A stretch of 44,690 bases of DNA. Origin: an uncultured Lactobacillus sp. Its GTDB lineage: Bacteria > Bacillota > Bacilli > Lactobacillales > Lactobacillaceae. The stretch is from NCBI GenBank assembly GCA_937916845.1, contig CALFSK010000040.1, positions 1 through 44,690 on the forward strand. Direction: 5' to 3'. The notes under the pieces are model-generated. The model worked only from the letters and a program-made list of their open reading frames with translations. It was not told the origin of the DNA and ran no database searches. This document shows, piece by piece, positions 8,341-16,940 of this stretch. Made by a program: the position numbers and the translations under genes. The stretch's first letter is position 1. Every line of letters starts with the position of its first letter.

Positions 8341-9819
8341 TTAACTGACCTTAATTTGACCCATCATCCCATTTTCTTCATGTTCCAAGTTATGACAGTG
8401 ATACATATAGATTCCTCGGTCTTTAAAGTTAAACGCAATCTTAACCGTACTATCCGGATCCAAGGCGACGGTATCCTTTAACCCCTGTAAATTAGCTGGC
8501 GGCGTCTGCCCGTTAATGCTCAAAATCCTAAACTGGACCCCGTGCAAATGGAACGGGTGGATCATCCCGCCCATCATCGTCCCAGTATTCTTCAAGGTCC
8601 AGATTTGCGGACGATCCTGTTGCGCCGTTAAATCGATTCGGTCTTTCGAATACTGCTGATGATTGATGCTAACCATGGTTCCCATCCCGTTAAAGGCTAA
8701 TGTTTGCCGTTGCGCATTGGTCGTATTGACAGTTGGGACTGAGACTAGGTTGGCGGGTAACTTTCCGTCACTGACTTCCTTTTTAGCCGTTCGCAGCGCC
8801 AAGACGGATTGCTGCCCATTTTTGACCGTCACCGTTTGACCATCTTTAAACTTCGCCGTATCAATAATGACTTCCCCACGTTCACCGGGTGATAATTTAA
8901 GCGTCTTGACCGCAACCGGTTTGCTTAACAGACCACCATCCGTGGCGATTTGTTGCATGGCCTGGCCATTAGACAACTTCAATTGATAGTTACGGGCATT
9001 CGAACCATTGACAAACCGCAAGCGAACCAATTTAGTCGTGACCTTGATATACGGGTTCAAGGTGCCGTTGATCAGCAACGTATTGCCCTTGGCTCCGTCA
9101 CTGTTATAAACCGCATCGTAATCAAACTGATTATTCTTAGTAAAACTTCGATCCTGGATCACGACCGGAAAGTCGTTGACACCGTATTTATCCGGCAAGT
9201 GCAACTGGTCACTTTGCTTGTCGCGCACGTAGATCAAACCAGCCAGCCCTTGGTACACTTGTTTTGCCGTACTGCCCATTGCGTGTGGGTGATACCATAA
9301 CGTTGCCGCTGGCTGTTGGATCTTAAAAGCCACGGTCTTACTTTGCCCTGGAGCAACAATTTGGTGCGGACCACCATCTTCTTTACCAGGAACGATTGCG
9401 CCGTGCCAGTGAAACGTCGTCGGACGCGTTAACTGGTTGCGGGTTTTAATCTGGAGCGTTTGACCCCGGCGAACTTGCAACACGGGACCTAAATAGTTGC
9501 CGTTGTACCCCAGCGTTTTAGTTTCCGTTCCGGGTTTAAAAGCCATTTTCCCCGTCTGCGCCGTCAACGTGTAACTAACTTTAGTTTTAGTTGCCTGCGT
9601 TGGTTTAAGCCGTTCTGGTAAAACTAACGGGTGCGCCGCGGACGTCGTTTGCGACGTCGCGACGTCGGAAGTCGTCCTAGACATCATCATGCCATGACCA
9701 CCATTACGACCGCCCATCATTCCACCCATCGGCGACCACGAACGCTGGCCATAAACGTAGCCTAACCCTAACAATCCAACGCCTAGTAATCCCAGCCAAC
9801 CCCACGTTTTTACTTGCAT
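8341..9819 (-). CDS. Laccase-like multicopper oxidase
   Basis: 492 residues with an N-terminal membrane/signal segment (residues 5-24), then a Met/Gly/His-rich patch (about 31-47) that may bind copper. All four copper-ligand motifs are present: HWHG (137-140), WYHPH (175-179), HPFHLHG (421-427) and HCHNLEHEENGM (474-485), giving type 1, 2 and 3 sites with an axial Met. This is a three-cupredoxin CueO/CotA/SufI-type oxidase acting outside the membrane. Possible substrates are Cu(I), phenolics, bilirubin or amines; the family is known for all of these and sequence does not decide. Its promoter carries two copper-repressor boxes, favouring a copper-homeostasis role. GGGGGA precedes the ATG. Confidence 0.93.
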   Translation of the reverse strand: MQVKTWGWLGLLGVGLLGLGYVYGQRSWSPMGGMMGGRNGGHGMMMSRTTSDVATSQTTSAAHPLVLPERLKPTQATKTKVSYTLTAQTGKMAFKPGTETKTLGYNGNYLGPVLQVRRGQTLQIKTRNQLTRPTTFHWHGAIVPGKEDGGPHQIVAPGQSKTVAFKIQQPAATLWYHPHAMGSTAKQVYQGLAGLIYVRDKQSDQLHLPDKYGVNDFPVVIQDRSFTKNNQFDYDAVYNSDGAKGNTLLINGTLNPYIKVTTKLVRLRFVNGSNARNYQLKLSNGQAMQQIATDGGLLSKPVAVKTLKLSPGERGEVIIDTAKFKDGQTVTVKNGQQSVLALRTAKKEVSDGKLPANLVSVPTVNTTNAQRQTLAFNGMGTMVSINHQQYSKDRIDLTAQQDRPQIWTLKNTGTMMGGMIHPFHLHGVQFRILSINGQTPPANLQGLKDTVALDPDSTVKIAFNFKDRGIYMYHCHNLEHEENGMMGQIKVS

Positions 9820-9852
9820 TGATCCGGTCCCCCGTTATCTCACTATTTTGAT

Positions 9853-9890
9853 TACAATTGTAAACGATAGCTTTATAAATTACAAGTATA
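9853..9890 (-). promoter_or_regulatory. Copper-responsive promoter with two CopY-type boxes
   Basis: TACAATTGTA (9853-9862) matches the CopY-type cop box TACANNTGTA exactly, and TACAAGTATA (9881-9890) matches with one change. Read on the minus strand they contain a -35 TTGTAA (9885-9880) and a -10 TACAAT (9862-9857) with a 17-base spacer. Each box thus covers one core promoter element of the multicopper oxidase gene, the expected layout for copper-relieved repression. The repressor gene is not in the window. Confidence 0.8.
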
Positions 9891-9940
9891 AGCCATTTTT
9901 CTCAAAAAGATGATCTTGGTAAAATGCGCCATCCGGCCAC

Positions 9941-9979
9941 AAAAAAACGCCCGTGACAAAAGTCACAGCCGTTTTCTTT
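9941..9979 (-). terminator. Terminator of the amino acid permease gene
   Basis: GTGAC/GTCAC core extended by ACGGC/GCCCGT, followed on the minus strand by seven T residues. Confidence 0.85.
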
Positions 9980-9981
9980 AA

Positions 9982-11340
9982 TTAATTATCTTTAGAGCTT
10001 TGTTGGTGACGGCGCATCCCGGACTCAATAACGAGTAACACGACGAACCATAATACGGAGCCAATCACGGCCCACCGGTTAACGGCATCAAAACATAAGA
10101 CCACCGTTACGGCTAAGAAAAAGACCAGTGTTGCCACGTTAGATAACGGGAACAACGGTAATTTGAATGGATTCTGACTACTGTCCTGAGTCTTCTTGTA
10201 GACGTAGTGACAAACTAGTAACGAACACCAGACAATGATGAAGTTAGTTGTCGCAACGTTTGAGATCAGCGTAAAGACCGTACTAGGAATCACGTAGTTT
10301 AAGACGACGATGACTAATAAGATCAACGATGAAAAGCCAAGTGCACGGGCAGGCACGTTGTAGCGATTGACCTTTCCCATCCACTTCGGTGCGTTACGAC
10401 CGTGCGCTAACGTGAATAGCGTCCGACTCGTACTGAAAATTGCACTGTTACATGCGGATAAGGCCGCCGTCAAGACGACAAAGTTAATGATGCTGGCCGC
10501 CGCTTTAATGCCAATATCGCTGAAAACTTGTACGAACGGTGATTGACTCGTCGTAATTTGGTCCCACGGATAGATCGACATGATGACGAACAGGGCACCC
10601 ACGTAGAAAAATGAGATCCGAATGGGCAAACTATTAATGGCCCGCGGTAATTCTTTTTCCGGGTTCTCGGCTTCCCCAGCAGTAATCCCGACCATTTCAA
10701 TTCCGGTAAAGGCGAAAATCACCAGTGAAAACGACGTTAGAAAACCGCCCATCCCCTTGGGGAAGAACCCACCGTGTGAAACCAAGTTCGTAACCGACAC
10801 GGTTTGGCCCCCGACGTGTGCGGATGACCCAATTAGAATCGCCCCGGTAACGATCAACGCAATGATTGCCACAACTTTAATCATGGAGAACCAGTATTCT
10901 AATTCCCCAAAGGCACTCACGGACAACAGGTTAAAGACCAGTAGAATCAAGATGATGACTAACGGTGTCACCCACTGTGGAATCCAAGGGAACCAGTATC
11001 GAATATAGATTCCACTAGCCGTTAAATCGGCCATGGCCAAGCTAATCCAACATAACCAGTAAGTCCAACCGATGGCAAACTCAAACTTCTTACCTAAATA
11101 GAGATTAATAAATTCCAAGAAAGAATGTAATTTCGTATTAGATAGGAGCAATTCTCCCAAGGCCCGCATCATCAGGTAACAAAAGAACCCACCAATTGCA
11201 TATGCCAATAAAATTGATGGCCCGGCCTGTCTAATGGCCGCACCTGAACCGAGAAATAAGCCCGTACCAATTGCACCACCTAAAGCAATCATCTGCACGT
11301 GGCGTCGTTTTAACTTGCGAGCGAGCTGTTGATTTTCCAT
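9982..11340 (-). CDS. cycA: Amino acid permease, CycA (D-Ala/D-Ser/Gly) type
   Basis: 452-residue APC/AAT-family permease with 12 membrane segments. N-terminal HVQMIALGGAIGTGLFLGSG, then MRALGELLLSN, GWTYWLCW and GFFPKGMGGF closely follow the CycA family pattern (D-alanine, D-serine and glycine:H+ symport). ATG preceded by GAGG at 5-base spacing. Single gene with its own terminator. A perfect inverted repeat lies directly upstream (11361-11390). Substrate specificity within the AAT family is hard to fix from sequence, so CycA is the best guess. Confidence 0.85.
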   Translation of the reverse strand: MENQQLARKLKRRHVQMIALGGAIGTGLFLGSGAAIRQAGPSILLAYAIGGFFCYLMMRALGELLLSNTKLHSFLEFINLYLGKKFEFAIGWTYWLCWISLAMADLTASGIYIRYWFPWIPQWVTPLVIILILLVFNLLSVSAFGELEYWFSMIKVVAIIALIVTGAILIGSSAHVGGQTVSVTNLVSHGGFFPKGMGGFLTSFSLVIFAFTGIEMVGITAGEAENPEKELPRAINSLPIRISFFYVGALFVIMSIYPWDQITTSQSPFVQVFSDIGIKAAASIINFVVLTAALSACNSAIFSTSRTLFTLAHGRNAPKWMGKVNRYNVPARALGFSSLILLVIVVLNYVIPSTVFTLISNVATTNFIIVWCSLLVCHYVYKKTQDSSQNPFKLPLFPLSNVATLVFFLAVTVVLCFDAVNRWAVIGSVLWFVVLLVIESGMRRHQQSSKDN

Positions 11341-11360
11341 ATAGCCTCAACTTTCCTTAG

Positions 11361-11390
11361 TTATGAACTTACACCTAATCATGTTCATAA
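11361..11390 (-). promoter_or_regulatory. Inverted repeat upstream of the permease gene
   Basis: TTATGAAC-N14-GTTCATAA, a perfect 8-bp dyad 20-50 bp before the permease start. It could be an operator or a leader hairpin. No regulator is identified. Confidence 0.4.
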
Positions 11391-11460
11391 ATTTTCATGT
11401 TTTTTCATATTAGTACATTTTAGGCTAAATCAGTTTTATGAGCAAGCATCAACCCGTACA

Positions 11461-11495
11461 AGAAAACGCAATCAAGAGTTTTGATTGCGTTTTCT
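11461..11495. terminator. Perfect 15-bp hairpin between divergent genes
   Basis: AGAAAACGCAATCAA and its exact complement with a five-base loop. It looks like a terminator, but no gene ends here: it lies between the divergent permease and popT starts. It may end a short leader or antisense transcript. Confidence 0.55.
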
Positions 11496-11560
11496 TAGTG
11501 GATTTGGTATCGTAAGATACTTTAATAAAACTTGTTTTTCCAATTAAAAAGGAGCTTTAA

Positions 11561-12421
11561 ATGATGCAACGTCAATCAAACGATACTTTCTGGCGCCGCT
11601 TTTTCAAGGGCGTCATCATTGCCCTCGGATTTATTTTACCAGGCGTCTCTGGTGGCGTCCTTGCCGCCATCTTAGGCATTTACGAACGGTTACTCGGATT
11701 CATGGCCCATTTCCGCCAAAATTTCAAACGGGACTTCTGGTACTTTGTTCCGGTCGGCCTAGGCGGGATCGTTGGGATTGCGTTGCTATCAGCACCGCTC
11801 GAGTACCTGCTTGCGCACGCCCAAGTCATCGTGTTATGGGGCTTTGCTGGTGCCATTGTCGGGACCTTACCCGCACTAATGAAGACGGCGGGTAGCCACG
11901 GCCCCCGGGACACTGTCGACTACTTATGGTTTGGTGGGACCTTTATCATCAGTAGTGGACTCCTCTACTTCATGAGTGAACTCTTTGGGACCCTTCCAGC
12001 CAACTTCGGTGGATTCATCGTTGCCGGCGCGTTGATTGCGTTAGGCGTCCTCGTTCCCGGACTAAGTCCCTCCAACTTACTGTTAATTTTGGGTCTATTT
12101 ACGCCAATGCTCACCGGTTTTAAAAAGCTGGATATTTTAGGCGTCTACTTACCGATTGCACTCGGTGGCGTTCTCGCGATGGCGCTTTTCTCTAAGCTGA
12201 TGGATCACCTGTTGATTCGGTTCCATTCCCGGGTCTACCACTTCATCTTAGGTATCGTGACCGCTAGTACCCTACTGATTTTAATTCCAAATCCCTACGC
12301 GGCGGAAAGTATCTCCTATGCCAACGCGACCCTCAGCACTTACCTGTTCAGTGCCCTCGCCCTTATTTTGGGAACGGCATTAGGCTACTGGATGAGTACG
12401 TTAGAAACAAAATACAAATAG
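11561..12421 (+). CDS. popT: Undecaprenyl-phosphate translocase (DUF368, PopT)
   Basis: 286-residue polytopic protein with two copies of the family loop: GFILPGVSGGVLAAILGIYE (about 27-46) and LGVLVPGLSPSNLLLILGL (about 161-180), the re-entrant PG-S motifs of DUF368. The family was recently shown to recycle undecaprenyl phosphate across the cytoplasmic membrane for cell-wall and teichoic acid synthesis, in parallel with DedA/UptA proteins. AAGGAG lies six bases before the first of two consecutive ATGs. The stop codon is one base from that of the convergent DUF1003 gene, with no terminator visible between them. Confidence 0.88.
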   Translation: MMQRQSNDTFWRRFFKGVIIALGFILPGVSGGVLAAILGIYERLLGFMAHFRQNFKRDFWYFVPVGLGGIVGIALLSAPLEYLLAHAQVIVLWGFAGAIVGTLPALMKTAGSHGPRDTVDYLWFGGTFIISSGLLYFMSELFGTLPANFGGFIVAGALIALGVLVPGLSPSNLLLILGLFTPMLTGFKKLDILGVYLPIALGGVLAMALFSKLMDHLLIRFHSRVYHFILGIVTASTLLILIPNPYAAESISYANATLSTYLFSALALILGTALGYWMSTLETKYK

Positions 12422-12422
12422 C

Positions 12423-13160
12423 CTACATTTGATTACGCCGTCGTTTAGGCTGCAAACGCCGTAATTCGTTAACTTGTGATTGAATTTCGCCCAGCATTTG
12501 GGTCTGCATTTTTTGAATCTCTAGCATGTTCGGTTCATCTTGTTGAATTAAATGGTCGACCTTCGAGTGTAAGACCCGAATCTCTTCTTCAGACTTCGCG
12601 TTGACCCGAAAATCATTGCGCGCTTCCAGGCGATCGTATTCAGCTGCCCGGTTTTGGCTCATCATGATTAGTGGAGCTTGAATCGCCGCGACCATACTCA
12701 AAAAGAGGTTCAATAAGATAAAGGGGTACGGGTCAAAATGATGCCCAAAAATGGGTATCACGTTAATCAGCATCCAAACGATCATCACCGCGATAAACGA
12801 CCCGATGAAAGCCCAGCTCCCACCAAAACGGGCGACCCCGTCCGCCACTCGTTGGCCAAGCGTCAGTGAATTTTCTAATTCATCGTGCACGTCGACGACT
12901 TGGTAACTGTTCTTAGCTAAAATTTTGGACAAGTGCTGATTGACCTTATCATTTTCCAGGTAGTCGTTCGTGATCATCTTATCCATTTTAGCTAAGCGGT
13001 AATGGACCAAGTGCTCACTGCAAATAAAACTGTGCGCGTGGGCACGCGGATAATCAGTAGTAATCGCTGCTTGCAATTGTGGTTCTAATTCGGATAGCTG
13101 CATTCCATCGACGAGGTCATAACGCTGTTGGTCAACGATGCAGATGGCTGTTTTCGACAT
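12423..13160 (-). CDS. DUF1003 membrane protein
   Basis: About 245 residues. The N-terminal half is soluble; a pair of membrane helices in the middle (AFIGSFIAVMIVWMLINVI, then PYPFILLNLFLSMVAAIQAP) is followed by MMSQNRAAEYDRLEARND and a long helical, probably coiled-coil tail ending in a basic RRLQPKRRR stretch. This order is diagnostic for DUF1003. Function unknown; no catalytic residues evident. Start at the ATG at 13160 behind AAAGGAG, not the longer open frame to 13244. Its 3' end is back-to-back with popT. Confidence 0.88.
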   Translation of the reverse strand: MSKTAICIVDQQRYDLVDGMQLSELEPQLQAAITTDYPRAHAHSFICSEHLVHYRLAKMDKMITNDYLENDKVNQHLSKILAKNSYQVVDVHDELENSLTLGQRVADGVARFGGSWAFIGSFIAVMIVWMLINVIPIFGHHFDPYPFILLNLFLSMVAAIQAPLIMMSQNRAAEYDRLEARNDFRVNAKSEEEIRVLHSKVDHLIQQDEPNMLEIQKMQTQMLGEIQSQVNELRRLQPKRRRNQM

Positions 13161-13257
13161 GGCTTTCACGCTCCTTTGCCGTAAGTATACAACGAGTCGG
13201 CAATTACGGGCCGTAGAAAGCCATCGCATTGCTAAGTAAATCATCTGAGATAAAACA

Positions 13258-13297
13258 CAAAGAGCCGTTCAGAAAATTTCTGAACGGCTCTTTCTTT
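13258..13297 (-). terminator. Terminator of the DUF960 operon
   Basis: AGAGCCGTTCAGAAA / TTTCTGAACGGCTCT hairpin with A/T tracts on both flanks, just past the DUF960 stop codon. Confidence 0.9.
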
Positions 13298-13301
13298 TCA
13301 A

Positions 13302-13610
13302 TCATACGGACAATTCATCCATTAACATCATCGTTTGGTACTGACCATCGTCTAACACGGCAATGGTCTCTGGAAAACTCCGGTGGTAGGTCTCTGGTAA
13401 ATCAAATTCAAAAATCGAATCGTGGCGATCATCAAAGACGGCCGTGACGTGTCCAGAACGACTGACCAACGCAAACTGTAATACTTGCGGTAAGTCAACC
13501 ACTCCTTGCAGATCAGCGTCAATAATGTGCCAAATTTCATCGATGACGGTCCCGGGGAGCTTGGAAGCTAACCCCAAGGTCGCATAACGTTCTGCTGCGG
13601 CGTCAAACAT
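13302..13610 (-). CDS. DUF960 family protein
   Basis: 102-residue soluble protein opening with MFDAAAERYATLGLASKLP, the hallmark start of the DUF960 family of Firmicutes; the rest (DEIWHIIDADL, DLPQVLQFAL) also fits. Start set at the ATG at 13610, six bases after GAGGTG; a GTG three codons earlier is possible. It is the second gene of a two-gene minus-strand operon. Function of the family is unknown. Confidence 0.8.
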   Translation of the reverse strand: MFDAAAERYATLGLASKLPGTVIDEIWHIIDADLQGVVDLPQVLQFALVSRSGHVTAVFDDRHDSIFEFDLPETYHRSFPETIAVLDDGQYQTMMLMDELSV

Positions 13611-13635
13611 CGCAATCACCTCATTGTTAAATCAC

Positions 13636-13968
13636 TTAGTTATCGCGGACCACGACGGCAACTTCTTTTTCAATGCGAATAAACAAGCCCTGTGAATCTT
13701 TTCGAAAATCCGCTTCAAACGTGTCTAAAGTTGGTTTGATTTGACCAACAACGTCGCCCGTGGTGCCATAAATATCGACATTTTGATGATTGGCATCCCA
13801 TTTAACCGTCCAATAACTGCCTTCAAGGGCCTCATCAACAAAATACTGAGTTCCAGCAAGTACCGCATCGTTAATGACGCTACTCTCATCCGCCGTCATC
13901 CCGGTATCTAATTCCCACTTTAGTTTTTGACTAACTTCTAACATATCGCCTGGAATTAAATTCTGCAC
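13636..13968 (-). CDS. Small soluble protein of unknown function
   Basis: 110 residues. Start chosen at GTG 13968, eight bases after GGAGG; the open frame continues to 13983 but that would bury the ribosome binding site inside the gene. Acidic, no membrane segments, with a beta-rich middle (GSYWTVKWDANHQNVDIYG). First gene of an operon with DUF960 (about 25 bp gap). Family not recognised. Confidence 0.7.
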   Translation of the reverse strand: MQNLIPGDMLEVSQKLKWELDTGMTADESSVINDAVLAGTQYFVDEALEGSYWTVKWDANHQNVDIYGTTGDVVGQIKPTLDTFEADFRKDSQGLFIRIEKEVAVVVRDN

Positions 13969-14059
13969 GCTACATTCCTCCACTCATTAGGTTTAATTAT
14001 TAAGTATAACTATCTCTTACTTAATATGATAACATAACGCCCGTTTAAATCAGCTTTGG

Positions 14060-14845
14060 CTACTTCAAATCCGGCCGTTCCGTCATGAATTTTTGACGAA
14101 CTTCCGCCGCAATCTCACGCATCCGTTCAGGTGTATCCGCCTGTGACAAACGGTAACCAATGTAATAAGGTGAAACGTTAAATAATGGGATTACCTTGCA
14201 GACGACGCGGTCACCTACCGGATAAAAGAACAAGTTGTAGCTGTCGCAACGCCCCTTGAAGTAATCATTTAAACAGTAGCGAACCACCGTTTGCACAGCG
14301 TCGGCCATCCGTGCCGAGCCTTCCCACGTCGTTGCCACGTTAAATTCGACAAAGCCCATGACGGGTTGGTCTGAAACCGTGACCCGTAAGTCCCCGTTAC
14401 TGACCACCGGATAGCCAGACAAGTTAGCTGGCACGATATTGCCATAACCATCAACGTCGTCCAACCCAACGATTTGCATGTGCGGGTGCCGCAAGCTCCC
14501 ACCTGAATGGGGGCCAAAGTTTTTATACAGTAAGACGGATTCGTACCGACCACTAGTCAGGGCTTCCTGCCAGTGCTGTAAGGCAAATGCAAAAATCTTT
14601 CGGTTTTGATCCGTGGGATACGTCGCAATGTCCCCGTTATGGTCCGCCGTTTCAATTACGATCGTCTGCCACGTCGCCTGAAGCGTTGGGAACTTATTGC
14701 CTAACCAAATTCGGTCGTCTTCTTGTGCAAAAATATCGGTCAACGTGCTTGGATCACAAAACGGACAAGCATTACTCGTATGGCGAATATTTTCCGGTTT
14801 ATCTTTAGCAATGTTAGTATCAAAAATTAGGGGATGTGCTTGCAT
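14060..14845 (-). CDS. DUF4931 / GalT-like HIT-superfamily protein
   Basis: 261 residues related to galactose-1-phosphate uridylyltransferase. A zinc-type CPFC motif lies near residue 28, and the HIT-like active-site motif RHPHMQIVG near residue 119 carries the HxHxQ pattern of GalT nucleotidyl-transfer enzymes. Full-length GalT is longer, and this compact form fits DUF4931. Likely a nucleotidyltransferase or hydrolase with unknown substrate; no galactose genes are nearby. Single gene. Confidence 0.8.
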   Translation of the reverse strand: MQAHPLIFDTNIAKDKPENIRHTSNACPFCDPSTLTDIFAQEDDRIWLGNKFPTLQATWQTIVIETADHNGDIATYPTDQNRKIFAFALQHWQEALTSGRYESVLLYKNFGPHSGGSLRHPHMQIVGLDDVDGYGNIVPANLSGYPVVSNGDLRVTVSDQPVMGFVEFNVATTWEGSARMADAVQTVVRYCLNDYFKGRCDSYNLFFYPVGDRVVCKVIPLFNVSPYYIGYRLSQADTPERMREIAAEVRQKFMTERPDLK

Positions 14846-14871
14846 ATCTAATCAGTTCCTTTCAATTTGAA

Positions 14872-14907
14872 CATAAAAATAGAGTTTGGGGAAACACCCC
14901 AAACTCT
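14872..14907 (-). terminator. Terminator of the HicB-like gene
   Basis: Hairpin AGAGTTTGGGG / CCCCAAACTCT with a five-base loop, followed by TTTTT on the minus strand. Confidence 0.9.
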
Positions 14908-14919
14908 GCGTAAAACGGG

Positions 14920-15207
14920 CTAATTCATTGGTTCCGGTGTATCTTCACCCGGACCAAATTGAACATTGGCCATCGTGATCCAAACGACGAATTCCGTCGA
15001 GGCTAGCCGCCAATATTGTGGATTAGACGCTGCCGGTCGTGATTGTTCAAAAAGAGCAATGGCTAACGCATTAGCAGCATTATCCGCGGCAACTTGGACA
15101 CTGGCGCCAAAAGTTTGGGCCGCCGGAACGTCCGGAAAACGAACATCCCAATACGTCCCCTCATCTCGAAAGATTGCGGGATATTTAACTTCCACATTGC
15201 GATCCAC
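14920..15207 (-). CDS. Lone HicB-like (UPF0150) protein
   Basis: 95 residues. YPAIFRDEGTYWDVRFPDVP followed by a helix (AADNAANALAIALFEQ) is the HicB/UPF0150 fold, normally the antitoxin of HicAB. GTG at 15207 lies eight bases after GGAG and is preferred over the ATG at 15213, which is only two bases from it. No hicA toxin gene is next to it and there is no classical C-terminal HTH, so it is an orphan. It may be a housekeeping HicB relative and not an active antitoxin. Confidence 0.72.
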   Translation of the reverse strand: MDRNVEVKYPAIFRDEGTYWDVRFPDVPAAQTFGASVQVAADNAANALAIALFEQSRPAASNPQYWRLASTEFVVWITMANVQFGPGEDTPEPMN

Positions 15208-15282
15208 TTCCATCACTCCGATTCACTGGTTTAACATCATTATACCGAAAATCAGTACTAACGGTCTAAAAATTTTCAGCAG

Positions 15283-15984
15283 TTAGTCACCCATCGTCGT
15301 CGTGTACGACCCGTTTTTATCAGTCGTTACTTTATAGTTCCCTTTGTTGGATTGACCATAGTTCTGGGCATCCTTCAAATTGCTAAACTTCTGGGCACTG
15401 CTGTTATTGGCCGCACTCGAAGAACTAGCCGCACTAGAACTGTGACTGGTTGCGCTAGAAGAACTGGCACTGGACTCAGTGTGATGACTGCTGCTAGCAG
15501 CGGCGTGAGATGTCGTCGTTGAATGACTCGTAGCTGGCGTACTAGCGGCCGGATGAGTCGTCGAACTTTGAGTCGTTTCCGTCGTGCTAGATGCCGGAGT
15601 ACTATCCGTACTAGTTGTTGTGTCCGTCGTATCACCATCACTGTCCGTCGTTGTTTCACTAGATGAATGTTTGGCCTTTTTCTTCTTTGATGAACTTAAA
15701 GACTTAGCTGATGAACTTTTACGCGCTTTGCTGTTGCTAGATGACGACGTCGTTTCTACGAGGTCTTGGCTGGTTGACGCCTTGACGAAGTAAATGATCG
15801 ACCCACCTAGAGCAACCACGATTAAAGCCAATAACCATAACGAAACGTGACGTTTCTTTTTCGGCGACTTAGGCATTTGCGGTTTCTTCGGGTCTTTTGG
15901 ACCAGATCCCCGTCCCCGCTTATTGTTAGTCGCGTCCTGCCGCGCTTTTAAACGTGACATCCGCGTCGGTTCTTGTTCAGGCAT
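15283..15984 (-). CDS. Single-pass Ser/Thr-rich surface protein
   Basis: 233 residues: a basic cytoplasmic N-terminus rich in Lys/Arg/Pro (1-45), one membrane helix (about 48-67), then about 140 residues made almost only of Ser, Thr, Ala and His, ending in a short folded-looking tail with two GxY(K/T) motifs. Topology N-in/C-out by the positive-inside rule. In L. plantarum such Ala/Ser/Thr-rich stretches can be glycosylated, so it may be a glycosylated wall-spanning stalk; that is inference. AAGGAAG precedes the ATG. Function unknown. Confidence 0.8.
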   Translation of the reverse strand: MPEQEPTRMSRLKARQDATNNKRGRGSGPKDPKKPQMPKSPKKKRHVSLWLLALIVVALGGSIIYFVKASTSQDLVETTSSSSNSKARKSSSAKSLSSSKKKKAKHSSSETTTDSDGDTTDTTTSTDSTPASSTTETTQSSTTHPAASTPATSHSTTTSHAAASSSHHTESSASSSSATSHSSSAASSSSAANNSSAQKFSNLKDAQNYGQSNKGNYKVTTDKNGSYTTTMGD

Positions 15985-16076
15985 TAACTATCGCACTTCC
16001 TTTCTTGCTTTCGCCAGTTTACCATATTTTACCACGCTTGTCCCGGTCCATCCGGGAGAATAAGCCAATAATTTAC

Positions 16077-16110
16077 GATAAAAGACCCGCTGGGCAAATG
16101 CCGGCGGGTC
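16077..16110 (-). terminator. Terminator of the DUF975 gene
   Basis: GACCCGCCGG / CTGGCGGGTC-like hairpin followed by TTTTA on the minus strand. Confidence 0.85.
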
Positions 16111-16119
16111 CGGAGTCTA

Positions 16120-16857
16120 TTAGGCGTTTTGCACCAAATTATCGTAATAATTAGCAAGCGTCCCGTACATGTAAGGCATGAGCCACAATTGACCGATTCC
16201 CATGGTAATTGCACTCAGGATTCCCCAACCAAGAAAGCTCAGCTGGATAACGAATAGCTGCCACTTATGGCCGACCATCAATTGACGACTCCGCGTAATG
16301 GCATCTAGAAGCCGGGGCTTAGGCTGACCATCTGGTGTCGCTGCGAGCATATCCTTGTACACGTAGTAGGTCTGCGAATACGAATAAATCTTAATTATTC
16401 CGGGAACAATTAATAATAATGACCACAGTAAGATAAAAATACCCTGGAGAATGGATAGCCCAATAATTGGCCAGGCATACTTCTTAGTAAAGCCGCTAGT
16501 AGAGTCACTCACGGGGTGAATCTCACGTTCGGGATTGCGAACCCAATCGAGCATCGTGTAACTGGTCCCAACTTTAAAAATATTAACAATCAGTGAAAAA
16601 ATTGCTTGAACCAAAACAATGACGAGTAATACCGTGGTTAACATGCCAATATCAAAAGCTGTCAAATGCAACGCTTGGTTGATTGCGCCGTCGGTCATCG
16701 TATTCTTACCTTGCCACTTTTGTGCTTGGTCTGAATAATTCGTTAATATCGTAAAAATCGACAATAAACTGACCACGATGCAGAGTAAAATCGCATCTTT
16801 CCACCGGCCCTTGAATAATTGTTTGACCTCATGCTTTAATTCAGCTCTCGTTTTCAT
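16120..16857 (-). CDS. DUF975 family membrane protein
   Basis: 245 residues, about six membrane segments. The start MKTRAELKHEVKQLFKGRWKDAI, a loop with VGTSYTMLDWVRNP, and LLIVPGIIKIYSYSQTYYVYKDM form the standard DUF975 pattern found across Firmicutes. Function unknown; probably an integral-membrane homeostasis protein. Monocistronic, with terminators on both sides. Confidence 0.85.
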   Translation of the reverse strand: MKTRAELKHEVKQLFKGRWKDAILLCIVVSLLSIFTILTNYSDQAQKWQGKNTMTDGAINQALHLTAFDIGMLTTVLLVIVLVQAIFSLIVNIFKVGTSYTMLDWVRNPEREIHPVSDSTSGFTKKYAWPIIGLSILQGIFILLWSLLLIVPGIIKIYSYSQTYYVYKDMLAATPDGQPKPRLLDAITRSRQLMVGHKWQLFVIQLSFLGWGILSAITMGIGQLWLMPYMYGTLANYYDNLVQNA

Positions 16858-16940
16858 TAAAAGCGCCTCAATTTCTATTATTTAAAGCTCACTGCTTATT
16901 TTCCCTGAATCAGCCACGTTAGTCAAATCCTTAATCGCAA

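Noticed and set aside
8950..9300. 116-codon open frame on the plus strand
   Set aside because: Antisense to the conserved multicopper oxidase; no ribosome binding site.
10622..11008. 128-codon open frame on the plus strand
   Set aside because: Lies wholly antisense to the CycA-type permease; no SD, composition is that of a shadow frame.
11438..11515. 25-codon open frame before popT
   Set aside because: No ribosome binding site and it runs through the perfect hairpin.
14920..15207. Complete HicAB toxin-antitoxin module
   Set aside because: Only the HicB-like gene is present; no HicA-like frame adjacent.
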